DNA of 64,000 nt from Gammaproteobacteria bacterium (GTDB lineage: Bacteria; Pseudomonadota; Gammaproteobacteria; Steroidobacterales; GCA-2729495): contig JASLMV010000004.1 of NCBI GenBank assembly GCA_030746435.1, positions 1 to 64,000 on the forward strand, read 5' to 3'. Position 1 is the stretch's first letter, and the number at the start of each line of letters is the position of its first letter. The position numbers and the translations under genes were made by a program. The notes beneath the pieces were generated by a model. It saw only the letters and a program-made list of their open reading frames with translations, was not told the origin of the DNA and did no database searches. Shown in pieces: positions 1-7,987 of this stretch.

Positions 1-472
1 AGATTTCCCTGGCGAGCTTGTCGAGCAGATCTTTGTGCGCAGCCGGGTCGATTTCCTTTTGCAGAATTTTTTCTGCGCCGGCGACCGCAATAGCACCGAC
101 CTGGCCACGAAGTTCTTCGCGGGCCCGGTTGGCTTCCTGCTCTACTTCCGCTTGCGCGGCTTCCAGAATGCGCTCTTTTTCCGAACCGGCTTCGGTGCGC
201 GCTTCGTCGACGATACTGCCGCCGCGCGTATTCGCGTGATCGATAATCTCGCGTGCCTGGCCGCGGGCTTCATCGAGGATCGACTGCTTCTCGACTTCGG
301 CCTCTTCCAGGGCGCGATTGCCCTTGTCAGCTGCCGCGAGTCCTTCAGCAATCTGCGTCTGCCGCTCTTCGAGCATGTTCATAATCGGCGGCCACACAAA
401 TTTCATGCAGAACCACACGAATACGATCATGGCGATCGTCTGACCCAGGAATGTAGGTATATTGAGTTCCAC
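1..472 (-). CDS. atpF: ATP synthase F0 subunit b (3' end off the window)
   Basis: Subunit b is the peripheral stalk that ties the F1 head to subunit a in the membrane. Reading the minus strand from a GTG at 472 gives 157 codons without a stop. They open with one hydrophobic helix (about residues 2-28, ending in the family-typical FVWPPI) followed by a long Ala/Glu/Arg-rich coiled coil. The E. coli protein is 156 residues, so almost the whole gene is here and the stop should lie just outside. The GTG start is supported by an AAAGGAG Shine-Dalgarno about 8 bases upstream, and no ATG sits in a better place. It follows atpE by 64 bases in the usual atpI-B-E-F order. Confidence 0.95.
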   Translation of the reverse strand, partial: MELNIPTFLGQTIAMIVFVWFCMKFVWPPIMNMLEERQTQIAEGLAAADKGNRALEEAEVEKQSILDEARGQAREIIDHANTRGGSIVDEARTEAGSEKERILEAAQAEVEQEANRAREELRGQVGAIAVAGAEKILQKEIDPAAHKDLLDKLAREI

Positions 473-536
473 TATTCCGACTCCTTTAACAGAAGGCCAG
501 GTTTAAACCCGCCTCCTGGCTGACCCGACTGCCTGA

Positions 537-815
<279 letters not shown>

Positions 816-869
816 CTACAAAGCATTTTTTCTTGCAATAAAAATGTTAAAAAACTGAAACTCTATTTC

Positions 870-1742
<873 letters not shown>

Positions 1743-1778
1743 TCAGCTTGTCTATTTCGACCGGACTGGTAAATACTC

Positions 1779-2213
1779 TCAGGCTTCCGGCCAATTTTTT
1801 TCCCGTGTGCTTTCCGCCACTGTTTCAAACCATGGATAACGCGTTCCGAGCGCCACCCAGTAAACGATGTACGTCCCTGCATAGCCGATTATGGTCGGCA
1901 CCATCTGCACCCTTAGTAACTGGATCGCGGCAATAAACATCGCAACGGTCAGTACTATTTTCAGAGCTTCGCTTATCCATAAACCTCGCAAGAAGGCTTC
2001 GGGATACATTCCTGCATCAACACGCAACAATCGCTGCGCCTGATAAAACCCTGCCAGCATTCCAATAAAGCCGCCGGTAAGAACAGCCGTTGCTGCTTCA
2101 CCGCTGCCGACAACAAGCGCAACCACTGCAAGTACAACAGTCAATGCAAGCTGCCATCCGGCGAGCCGGCAAACAGCGAGTCGGGCCTTCTGGAATGTTT
2201 GTGTATTGCCCAT
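1779..2213 (-). CDS. atpI: ATP synthase-associated protein I
   Basis: Small four-helix membrane protein at the head of the atp operon. AtpI is known to assist c-ring assembly and possibly ion supply, and is poorly conserved. The 144-residue product begins MGNTQTFQKARL and has hydrophobic segments at roughly 18-36, 44-60, 77-97 and 102-120. A longer reading with two upstream Met codons exists, but its N-terminus would cross the leader hairpin and T-tract, so the ATG at 2213 is preferred. Its ribosome site (GCAAGAG) is weak. It is called on position and membrane pattern rather than strong motifs. Confidence 0.85.
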   Translation of the reverse strand: MGNTQTFQKARLAVCRLAGWQLALTVVLAVVALVVGSGEAATAVLTGGFIGMLAGFYQAQRLLRVDAGMYPEAFLRGLWISEALKIVLTVAMFIAAIQLLRVQMVPTIIGYAGTYIVYWVALGTRYPWFETVAESTREKNWPEA

Positions 2214-2237
2214 CTCTTGCGGGCTATTCACGGGTAT

Positions 2238-2280
2238 AAAAAAAAGCCACATCTGCTGCTCTAACACGGCTGCAGGTGGC
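2238..2280 (-). terminator. Intrinsic terminator/attenuator hairpin in the atp leader
   Basis: Read on the minus strand, GCCAC-CTGC (from 2280) pairs with GCAG-(AT)-GTGGC (to 2246) and is followed at once by eight T residues (2245-2238), a textbook rho-independent terminator. It could end parB transcripts. However, the promoter-like element at 2315-2343 lies upstream of it, so atp transcripts from that promoter would also meet it 25 bases before the atpI start. That makes attenuation a real possibility. Confidence 0.7.
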
Positions 2281-2314
2281 ATCCGGGCGGCAGCCCTCGC
2301 CGCTCAGCCCGCGA

Positions 2315-2343
2315 ATTGTATGGACTTACAGAGAGGGGTTCAA
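2315..2343 (-). promoter_or_regulatory. Predicted sigma70 promoter of the atp operon
   Basis: On the minus strand TTGAAC (2343-2338) and TACAAT (2320-2315) are separated by exactly 17 bases. That is 4 of 6 and 5 of 6 matches to the consensus boxes at the optimal spacing. Transcription would start near 2308, giving a leader of about 95 nt before atpI that contains the hairpin at 2246-2280. Prediction from sequence only. Confidence 0.6.
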
Positions 2344-2370
2344 GGCTTACGAATAGCTGGTCCGGCCGTT

Positions 2371-2519
2371 GTAGGAGCGGCTTTAAGTAATGCCGGGATT
2401 CGAGGGCTGGCCCAACCAGCACTTGAATGCCAAATGGCGGAACTTATGTCGGTAAAGCACAGCTTTACCGACTTCTGTATTCAACTAGAGTTGGTTCGCG
2501 GCTAAAGCCGCTTCTACAG
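2371..2519. repeat. Composite palindromic repeat, copy 1 (with a terminal REP)
   Basis: Starts GTAGGAGCGGCTTTAAGT and contains the block GCCGGGATTCGAGGGCT. It then has GGCGGAACTTATGTCGGTA leading into a hairpin GTCGGTAAAG/CTTTACCGAC, and ends with an inverted REP (TTCGCGGCTAAAGCCGC, 2495-2519). The first ~117 bases are closely similar to copy 3 at 47594, and the first ~85 to copy 2 at 13335. It fills the 450-base gap between atpI and parB. I see no credible gene there: the only open frame (2485-2667, minus) is made of the REP. The rest, 2520-2663, shows nothing recognisable. Confidence 0.85.
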
Positions 2520-2663
2520 GGGGTTTCAGCCTGAAAAGCAAGAGTTTAAGGGGCCCCAGAATAGTTGCGGGTGCGTTACTTCCACCGAAAAAGCGGTGCT
2601 TTTCCGGCATATATTCCGCCTCAGATTTTTCCGCGCGTACTCCTGCCACGCGCAAAAATGGCG

Positions 2664-3602
2664 TCATTTAAGGTGATCCAATATGCCTTCGAGTTCGTCG
2701 ACGCTGTTGTAGCTGATTACGAGCTTGCCCTTGCCTTTGGCCGAATGCTGTATCGCAACTTTGGCGCCCAGCTTGTCACGCAACTCGTCCTGGAGGCGCC
2801 GGATATCAGGGTCCAATGCCGCAACTTTCACGGTACCACCGGACCCGGCTCCGGCCTGTATCCGGCGAACCAGTGATTCGGTTTCGCGAACGGAGAGCCC
2901 CCTGGCCACAACCTTGCGGGCCACTTCGACCTGGCGGCGCTGGCTGGGCAATGCCAACAGTGCCCGGGCATGGCCCATGTCGAGATCTCCTCCGGCCAGG
3001 AGCTGGCGGACTTCCGGCGGAAGGTCCAGCAAACGTATTAAGTTAGATACTGCCGCGCGAGATTTGCCAACTGCGCGGGCTGCTTCCTGGTGGGTCAGTT
3101 CGAATTCGAGGATCAGGCGTTTAAGGCCTTCGGCCTCTTCGAGGGGATTGAGGTCTTCGCGCTGCAGGTTCTCGATGAGCGCTATTGCGGCTGCGGCCTC
3201 ATCATCGACATCCCGTACCACGACCGGGATCGAATCCAGGCCGGCCATCTGAGCTGCGCGCCAGCGGCGCTCGCCGGCAATAATCTCGTAACGGGTGGGG
3301 CCAGTGCCCCCGGGGCCGAGCGGCCGTACCGAGATCGGCGCCAGCACACCCTGCACCTTGATGGATTCAGCCAGTTCCTCCAGCGTTTCCTTGTGCATGT
3401 CCCGGCGCGGCTGATAGGCGCCCGGGGTCATTAGGTCGAGGGCGAGGTTGCGTAATCCCGTGGCCGGTTTACCCGGCGCAGGGACAGGCGCGGACAAGGT
3501 GGTAAGGCCGGGTTGGGTATCGTCGGACGCCGTAGCCGGTATATCCACGGGGCCGAGCAGGGCATCGAGCCCTTTCCCCAGTCCGGTTTTCTTTGCTGCC
3601 AT
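2664..3602 (-). CDS. parB: Chromosome-partitioning protein ParB (CTP-dependent parS clamp)
   Basis: ParB loads at parS sites and spreads as a CTP-gated clamp to organise the origin region, working with ParA. The 312-residue protein has the conserved N-terminal peptide KKTGLGKGLDALLG, the nucleotide motif GERRWRA at 110-116, the arginine-containing stretch ENLQREDLNPLEEA at 144-157, a helix-turn-helix at about 167-192, and a C-terminal dimerisation domain. Candidate targets in this window are the perfect parS at 30510 and a near-match at 31122. parA lies 1.5 kb upstream on the same strand. The two are normally adjacent, but here they are split by the PEP-CTERM gene and the RAYT/REP element. 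Confidence 0.97.
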   Translation of the reverse strand: MAAKKTGLGKGLDALLGPVDIPATASDDTQPGLTTLSAPVPAPGKPATGLRNLALDLMTPGAYQPRRDMHKETLEELAESIKVQGVLAPISVRPLGPGGTGPTRYEIIAGERRWRAAQMAGLDSIPVVVRDVDDEAAAAIALIENLQREDLNPLEEAEGLKRLILEFELTHQEAARAVGKSRAAVSNLIRLLDLPPEVRQLLAGGDLDMGHARALLALPSQRRQVEVARKVVARGLSVRETESLVRRIQAGAGSGGTVKVAALDPDIRRLQDELRDKLGAKVAIQHSAKGKGKLVISYNSVDELEGILDHLK

Positions 3603-3747
3603 GGCTATTCGAACCCCCGCGTAATCAAGGGTTCCATTCTAAGTCACGGCCGGGCTCCGGTCACATCGGAGGCTTATGTTGGGTGTGATTGCTGCGTGAA
3701 GGCTACTGCTTGCCAAGGGATAGTTGCTCAACCTTTTAACCCCCCGT

Positions 3748-3770
3748 GTGGGAGCGGCTTTAGCCGCGAA
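3748..3770 (+). repeat. REP palindrome, left flank of RAYT
   Basis: A 23-base REP beginning GTGGGAGCGGCTTTAGCC, able to form a GCGGC-TTTA-GCCGC stem. It is the exact reverse complement of 4312-4334 on the other side of the transposase gene. It lies in the 242-base gap between parB and the RAYT gene. No other feature is seen in that gap. Confidence 0.9.
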
Positions 3771-3844
3771 ACGACCATACTTTCCGGGGGTTTACCGCTG
3801 GAATTTCGCTGCAGTTCAGAGCCTGAGAAGCAGATCATTCATTA

Positions 3845-4285
3845 GTGAGGATTTACCGCAGCGGGAAGCTCCGCAAAGGACGCCGGTCCATAGCCGGGCA
3901 AATATACCTGGTAACGACGCGCTCCCGTAACAAGATGCCATGGTTCAGCGATATGAATATTGGTCAGCTTATTGTCAGTGAGCTGAAACGGTCCGACAAG
4001 CTTGGCTACACGTGTACCTATGCCTTTGTGGTCATGCCCAACCACCTGCACTGGTTGTTCGAACTAAAACACGGTCAAACGCTTAGCCAGATCGTAGCAA
4101 CGGTAAAAGGAAGATCAGCATTTAGAATTAGTCGGCGATTCAGCCACGTGTCAAATGTTTGGCAAGCAGGCTTTCAGGACCGGGCTCTGCGTAGTATAGA
4201 AAGTGTCGAGGGTGCTGCGGAGTATGTCGTTAACAATCCCGTCCGGGCCGGTTTAGTGAACAGGGCTTCTGACTATCCCCTTTAG
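3845..4285 (+). CDS. REP-associated tyrosine transposase (RAYT)
   Basis: Y1-type HUH nuclease of the RAYT/TnpA-REP group. These are single-copy relatives of IS200/IS605 transposases that cut and move REP palindromes. Visible motifs are the metal-binding HUH pair in MPNHLHWL (His67, His69), the family block WQAGFQDRALR (106-116) and the catalytic Tyr127 in AAEYVVNNPVRAGL. It uses a GTG start. At 146 residues the C-terminus stops at DYPL, about six or more residues earlier than in many relatives, where aromatic residues follow. The tail may therefore be slightly clipped, but the catalytic core is complete. It is transcribed opposite to parA and parB. Confidence 0.88.
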   Translation: MRIYRSGKLRKGRRSIAGQIYLVTTRSRNKMPWFSDMNIGQLIVSELKRSDKLGYTCTYAFVVMPNHLHWLFELKHGQTLSQIVATVKGRSAFRISRRFSHVSNVWQAGFQDRALRSIESVEGAAEYVVNNPVRAGLVNRASDYPL

Positions 4286-4311
4286 CTATCAGAAATATCA
4301 GCCAGGGTAGC

Positions 4312-4334
4312 TTCGCGGCTAAAGCCGCTCCCAC
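4312..4334 (-). repeat. REP palindrome, right flank of RAYT
   Basis: Exact reverse complement of the left REP at 3748-3770 (23 of 23 bases). It lies 27 bases after the RAYT stop codon. Confidence 0.9.
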
Positions 4335-4362
4335 AGAATTTGGGATCAATTTGCAATTACTA

Positions 4363-4386
4363 CGCCGCTAAAGCCGACTCCTACAG
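4363..4386 (-). repeat. Diverged REP
   Basis: CGCCGCTAAAGCCGACTCC followed by TACAG is a third REP in the same orientation as 4312-4334, with a few changes (the stem is weakened by GACTCC). It ends 20 bases before the stop codon of the PEP-CTERM gene. Confidence 0.75.
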
Positions 4387-4406
4387 CTTTCTGTAGCGCC
4401 TGGGGG

Positions 4407-4979
4407 TCAATACCGATTACGCCGCCGCCAGCCCAGTGCGCCCAGCGCCGAGGCGAACAACCAGAATGCTGCGGGGATGGGTACTGCCCTGACCGTCACG
4501 TCGTCCAACTGCACATCGTAGTAACCGCAGGGCGTGGTCGGGCAAAACGACGACAAGCGGAAGGTTTCCAGGCTCAGCCAGTCACCGGTACCAATCGGCA
4601 CGGACAGGTCGGCAGCCCCGCCGCCGAATAGTGTGCCGCTAAAATCTCCCGCGCCGCTATAAAAACCGGTGAAATCGCCGATCAAGAGAATCGCGAACGG
4701 GTTGCTGTCGATAGATGTCATCGTGACCTGGGCGCCGCAACCGGCACCCCAGGCGAAGCAATCCCCCATCGCGGTGATTCCTGCGGCAGACACACCGGCC
4801 TCCGGTGGACCGCCGGCCATAAAGGTTGTTGCAAAGAAATTGTAGCCCTTCGAATCCACCGAAATGGAGCCGCCGATAACAGTTTGCGGTGTGACTTCAT
4901 CGAAATCTATCAGTACGGGTGCCGCCTGAACGCCGGTGTAAGCAAGGACTAAGGCTAAGGACAGAATAAGTTTTTTCAT
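4407..4979 (-). CDS. Secreted PEP-CTERM (VPLPA-type) protein
   Basis: A 190-residue protein exported to the cell surface. It has a signal peptide (about 1-19, ending VQA), a Gly-rich beta-type central domain with a cysteine pair near CFAWGAGC and another near FCPTTPC, and a C-terminal sorting signal. The signal is VPIPAAFWLF, a hydrophobic helix and the basic end GWRRRNRY. This tripartite tail is the VPLPA form of PEP-CTERM, recognised by exosortase and usually linked to exopolysaccharide or biofilm production. No exosortase gene is in this window. The function of the mature domain is unknown. Confidence 0.85.
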   Translation of the reverse strand: MKKLILSLALVLAYTGVQAAPVLIDFDEVTPQTVIGGSISVDSKGYNFFATTFMAGGPPEAGVSAAGITAMGDCFAWGAGCGAQVTMTSIDSNPFAILLIGDFTGFYSGAGDFSGTLFGGGAADLSVPIGTGDWLSLETFRLSSFCPTTPCGYYDVQLDDVTVRAVPIPAAFWLFASALGALGWRRRNRY

Positions 4980-5152
4980 TTTTCTAACCCCAAAAAATAA
5001 GCACCATGGAGAGCGGCCCGGTTACCGGAAGTTTTTTATACAAAAACTTAAGTATGACTAACGCACCCCAGCCCGGAGAGTGGGGCCAACTTGTTTTATG
5101 TAAAAGACAACAGTGCGTTGCGGTGCAAGCCAGATCGTCACCGCTACAGCTG

Positions 5153-5956
5153 TTATGCGACGCCCGCGCGCGCTTCTCCGGGTGGCCGGTCGGCCTGCTC
5201 CTCGCGGAGGATTTCGCGCGCCAGAGCCATGTAGGCTTCGGAACCGCGCGAGCGGGGATCGTGTATCAGCACCGGTACGCCGTAGCTCGGCGCTTCGGCC
5301 AGCCGCACGTTGCGCGGAATGACGGCACTATAAACCTTGTCTCCGAAATGCTTGATGAGTTGTGCAGATACTTCGTTTGCAAGCCGGTTGCGCGGATCGA
5401 ACATGGTGCGCAGCAACCCTTCGATCCTGATACCAGGGTTCACGCTGTTACGGATTTGCCGCACCGTCTCGAGTAATGACGACAACCCCTCGAGTGCGTA
5501 GTACTCGCACTGGATCGGTATCAGCACCCCGTCCGCCGCCGTGAGTGCATTCAGCGTCAGCATATTGATAGACGGCGGGCAGTCTATATATATGTAGTCG
5601 TACATATCGCGAACCGGCTCCAGCGCCTTACGCAGTTTCATTTCGCGGCCAATTTCCTGCAGCAGCCGTACTTCAGCGGCCGTCAGGTCGGGATTAGCCG
5701 GCATCAATGCATAACCACCCTTCTCCACCGGAATGATGGTGTCCATTGCGCGTGCCTCACCGAGCAGAACTTCGCAAGTGGTATTTTCCAGTGAAGATTT
5801 CTCTATTCCCGAGCCGGTGGTCGAGTTGGCCTGCGGGTCGAGATCGATGAGCAGAATTTTCTTACCAAGCTCTGCGAGACAGGCGGACAGGTTGACGGCC
5901 GTCGTGGTTTTACCCACACCGCCCTTCTGATTGGTTACGGCAACAATGCGACCCAT
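5153..5956 (-). CDS. parA: Chromosome-partitioning ATPase ParA
   Basis: ParA binds DNA as an ATP dimer and drives origin segregation by cycling on ParB-parS complexes. At 267 residues it has the deviant Walker A KGGVGKTT at 11-18, LLIDLDPQAN (Walker A') at about 35-44, and the Walker B strand YIYIDCPP. It lacks an N-terminal helix-turn-helix, as expected for the chromosomal (Soj) type. It follows rsmG and the metallo-beta-lactamase-fold gene on the minus strand. The 173 bases between it and the PEP-CTERM gene contain no obvious gene. Confidence 0.97.
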   Translation of the reverse strand: MGRIVAVTNQKGGVGKTTTAVNLSACLAELGKKILLIDLDPQANSTTGSGIEKSSLENTTCEVLLGEARAMDTIIPVEKGGYALMPANPDLTAAEVRLLQEIGREMKLRKALEPVRDMYDYIYIDCPPSINMLTLNALTAADGVLIPIQCEYYALEGLSSLLETVRQIRNSVNPGIRIEGLLRTMFDPRNRLANEVSAQLIKHFGDKVYSAVIPRNVRLAEAPSYGVPVLIHDPRSRGSEAYMALAREILREEQADRPPGEARAGVA

Positions 5957-6033
5957 TTAGAAACCCGTTACCCGTCCGTGCACAACTCTCATCATAAACG
6001 GTTCCGCAACGGGCTGCAGTCGACTTTGCTAAC

Positions 6034-6744
6034 TCAGACAAGCCGCATGAAAGCAGATTGCCAGGTGGCAAAATCGGTTACGTAGTTGTAGCCACAAACC
6101 GTCGACAGGGGACGCGAGGTCACCACATCAACCAGTCGGCCAGCACCGTCCTGGGTGGCAGCACGCCTGCCGTGGGGGTTCAGTTTCATGGCCGGGCCGG
6201 GAGGATAGACGTAATCGCAGACAAACAGCACATCCTGCCAGAGGTAGACTGTAAAACCCGGACTGTGGCCGCCTATATGCACACCCTCCACCCCAAATTT
6301 CTCAATGTTGCCGGTGAAGGGGTGATCGACAGAATACCTGGCCGCCTCGGAAAGTTCCGCATCTGCCTCGTGCAACCAGACTTCTGCCAGCCATTGATCC
6401 CGGTACTGGTTTGCCGCGCCTATGAAATCCTTGTGGGTGAACAGGATGCAATCGACGGGATCGAGGTCACGGTTAAACGCCGAGGGACAATCGATCAGTA
6501 CGCTACCGCCATCCGCATCGATGCGATAAGCGGAGTGCTCCAGACCCAGGCGCGGCAGGCATTTAAGCTGGGTTACGGTATCCGACACCTTTTTAGCGGT
6601 TACACGATAACGCCGGGAAGCCGTCGCGGAGTCCACAAAATCTCTGTGCGGAGAACTGCAGAAAGGACAGCGGGTGGGCCGCTTACCGATCATGTTGTAG
6701 CCGCACACCGTGCAGACCCACTGCTTTTTTCTGAAACCAAACAT
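6034..6744 (-). CDS. Rubredoxin-like zinc ribbon fused to a metallo-beta-lactamase-fold domain
   Basis: The N-terminus carries two CxxC pairs (Cys11/Cys14 in WVCTVCGY and Cys26/Cys29 in CPFCSS), a rubredoxin/zinc-ribbon knuckle. A beta-lactamase-fold domain follows from about residue 50. The metal site is incomplete by eye: FTHKDFIGA (His104, Asp106) replaces the usual HxHxDH, while later ligands look present (His160 in GGHSPG, Asp177 in VCDYVYP). A longer TTG-started form overlapping rsmG is possible. The ATG at 6744 starts right before the ribbon and is preferred. The substrate is unknown. Its position between rsmG and parA is not part of the standard cluster. Confidence 0.7.
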   Translation of the reverse strand: MFGFRKKQWVCTVCGYNMIGKRPTRCPFCSSPHRDFVDSATASRRYRVTAKKVSDTVTQLKCLPRLGLEHSAYRIDADGGSVLIDCPSAFNRDLDPVDCILFTHKDFIGAANQYRDQWLAEVWLHEADAELSEAARYSVDHPFTGNIEKFGVEGVHIGGHSPGFTVYLWQDVLFVCDYVYPPGPAMKLNPHGRRAATQDGAGRLVDVVTSRPLSTVCGYNYVTDFATWQSAFMRLV

Positions 6745-6790
6745 TACTATTTTTCTTGTCCGTCGCCAGTATAGACGCGTCGGATGAAAA

Positions 6791-7432
6791 CTAGTTCTTT
6801 TCCAGAACAACTATATGGCGTTCCGCCTCCAGGCCAGGCACGGATACCTGTTCTACCCGAGAAGCGTGCCAGCCGACAGGTAACTCGTCGAGCTCCGCCT
6901 GTGGATATTTGCCTTTCATTGCAACCAGCCGGCCGGTATCTTTAAGCAGGTTGCCGCCGCTGTGCACAAACTTATTCAATGACGTATATGCCCGGCAGGC
7001 AATCGTGTCAAACAGTTCATGACAAGTGAACTCTTCGACCCTCGATTGCTGTGCTTCAACGTTCATCAGTTCCAGTTCGGTTATCACATGCTGAACGAAA
7101 CGGATCTTCTTGCCGTTAGAGTCAAGCAGCACAAACCGGCATTCGGGCAGACACAGGGCGAGCGGGATACCTGGCAGGCCTGCACCGGTGCCAACATCGA
7201 GGATTTTTTTGCCGTGCATAAAGGGCATGGCTGTCAGTGAATCGAGAATGTGTTTGCTAACCATTGCGCCGGGATCGCGCACCGCGGTCAAATTGTAGGC
7301 CTTGTTCCAGTGCTGCAGTTCTTTAATAAAGGTGGTGATCCTGCACACGAGCTCCTCTCCTGCAGGTACGCCGAGGAGTTGCGGCAGCCCCACCATAAGC
7401 TTGGCGCGGATTTGTTTGTCGTCGAAAGTCAT
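6791..7432 (-). CDS. rsmG: 16S rRNA (guanine527-N7)-methyltransferase
   Basis: SAM-dependent enzyme that methylates G527 of 16S rRNA; loss gives low-level streptomycin resistance in other species. At 213 residues, near the usual 207, it carries the SAM motif KILDVGTGAGLPGIPLA, the follow-on FVLLDSNGKKIRF, and the RsmG-typical ACRAYTSLNKF region. It normally follows mnmG directly. Here about 7.7 kb, including the opp genes, acuI and an OmpA-like gene, separates them. Confidence 0.96.
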   Translation of the reverse strand: MTFDDKQIRAKLMVGLPQLLGVPAGEELVCRITTFIKELQHWNKAYNLTAVRDPGAMVSKHILDSLTAMPFMHGKKILDVGTGAGLPGIPLALCLPECRFVLLDSNGKKIRFVQHVITELELMNVEAQQSRVEEFTCHELFDTIACRAYTSLNKFVHSGGNLLKDTGRLVAMKGKYPQAELDELPVGWHASRVEQVSVPGLEAERHIVVLEKN

Positions 7433-7440
7433 AAATAAAT

Positions 7441-7463
7441 AGGGCCGGAAAAACTCCGGCCCT
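7441..7463 (-). terminator. Hairpin terminator between the OmpA-like gene and rsmG
   Basis: AGGGCCGGA and TCCGGCCCT form a perfect 9-base stem with a 5-base loop. On the minus strand it is followed by ATTTATTTA, a weak T-rich tail. It would end transcripts of the OmpA-like gene before rsmG. Confidence 0.6.
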
Positions 7464-7491
7464 GAATAAATAGCCTGCTTATCGGGCTTAA

Positions 7492-7890
7492 CTACTCTTC
7501 GAGCACACGGAGTTCCACACGCCGATTCTGACGCCGCCCTTGCGGAGTCGCATTGCTCGCGACCGGCTCGTCCTCACCATAGCCTCTCGCGGTAACTCGG
7601 TTCTGATCCACGCCGGCGGTTACCAGGTAATCGCGTACCGTTTCGGCCCTTCGCTGCGAGAGCCCTATGTTGTAGTCGGAGTCGCCCTGCGAATCCGTGT
7701 GGCCTGCCACCTCGACGCGCAGGCCGGGGTTATCTATCAGTGTCGCTGCCGCGGCGGCCAGCCTGTCGTCATCACCGTTGACGGCGGAACCCAGCAGTGA
7801 CCAGTACCTGTCACCTTCCGCCGCGTTTGCGGTGCCCAGGAGCAGCATTGCGCCAATGCCGATCAGAATTGATTTCCCAAAACCCGTCAT
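7492..7890 (-). CDS. Small OmpA-family peptidoglycan-binding protein
   Basis: A 132-residue periplasmic protein consisting of a signal peptide (about 1-23, ending ANA) and essentially one OmpA-like domain. Peptidoglycan-contact motifs are visible: VEVAGHTDSQGDSDYN, LSQRRAETVRDYL and ARGYGEDEPVASN...GRRQNRRVE. It has no beta-barrel and no lipobox, so it is probably soluble or loosely wall-bound. The start ATG has a good GGAGA site. Its own terminator separates it from rsmG. Confidence 0.85.
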   Translation of the reverse strand: MTGFGKSILIGIGAMLLLGTANAAEGDRYWSLLGSAVNGDDDRLAAAAATLIDNPGLRVEVAGHTDSQGDSDYNIGLSQRRAETVRDYLVTAGVDQNRVTARGYGEDEPVASNATPQGRRQNRRVELRVLEE

Positions 7891-7987
7891 AACAAGTCTC
7901 CACCCGTACCAATAACCAATACCCGATGTCGGTCGCCTGTTTATTCTAGACCGTCCGTTCCTGTAATGCAGACTATTTAGCGGCGGC

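Larger units (their letters stand above)
3748..4386 (+). mobile_element. REPtron-like element: RAYT gene bracketed by inverted REPs
   Basis: A REP-associated tyrosine transposase gene (3845-4285) is bracketed by one REP on the left and an identical, inverted REP on the right, followed by a third, diverged REP (4363-4386). This is the REPtron arrangement described for Pseudomonas and enteric bacteria, in which the domesticated transposase acts on the palindromes. It splits the normally adjacent parA and parB genes. Further REPs at 2495 and 9582, and the composite repeats, probably belong to the same system (inference). Confidence 0.75.

Noticed and set aside
142-351. Open frame of 69 codons on the minus strand near the left edge
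   Set aside because: It lies inside atpF in another frame and shows Arg/Ser-rich shadow composition. The real atpF reads from the GTG at 472.
2371-2519. CRISPR array suggested by repeated GCGGCTTTAGCC-type units
   Set aside because: The units are irregularly spaced, inverted and dispersed through the window, with no spacers of constant length and no cas genes.
2485-2667. Possible 60-residue protein upstream of parB
   Set aside because: Much of it is the REP sequence read in one frame, it overlaps the parB stop region, and it shows no family features.
3748-4386. Full IS200/IS605 insertion sequence
   Set aside because: The transposase is of the RAYT type with REP palindromes. No tnpB or subterminal hairpin ends of an autonomous insertion sequence are present.
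5006-5476. 156-codon open frame over the parA 3' end
   Set aside because: Antisense to parA and rich in Arg/Cys; a shadow of the parA coding sequence.
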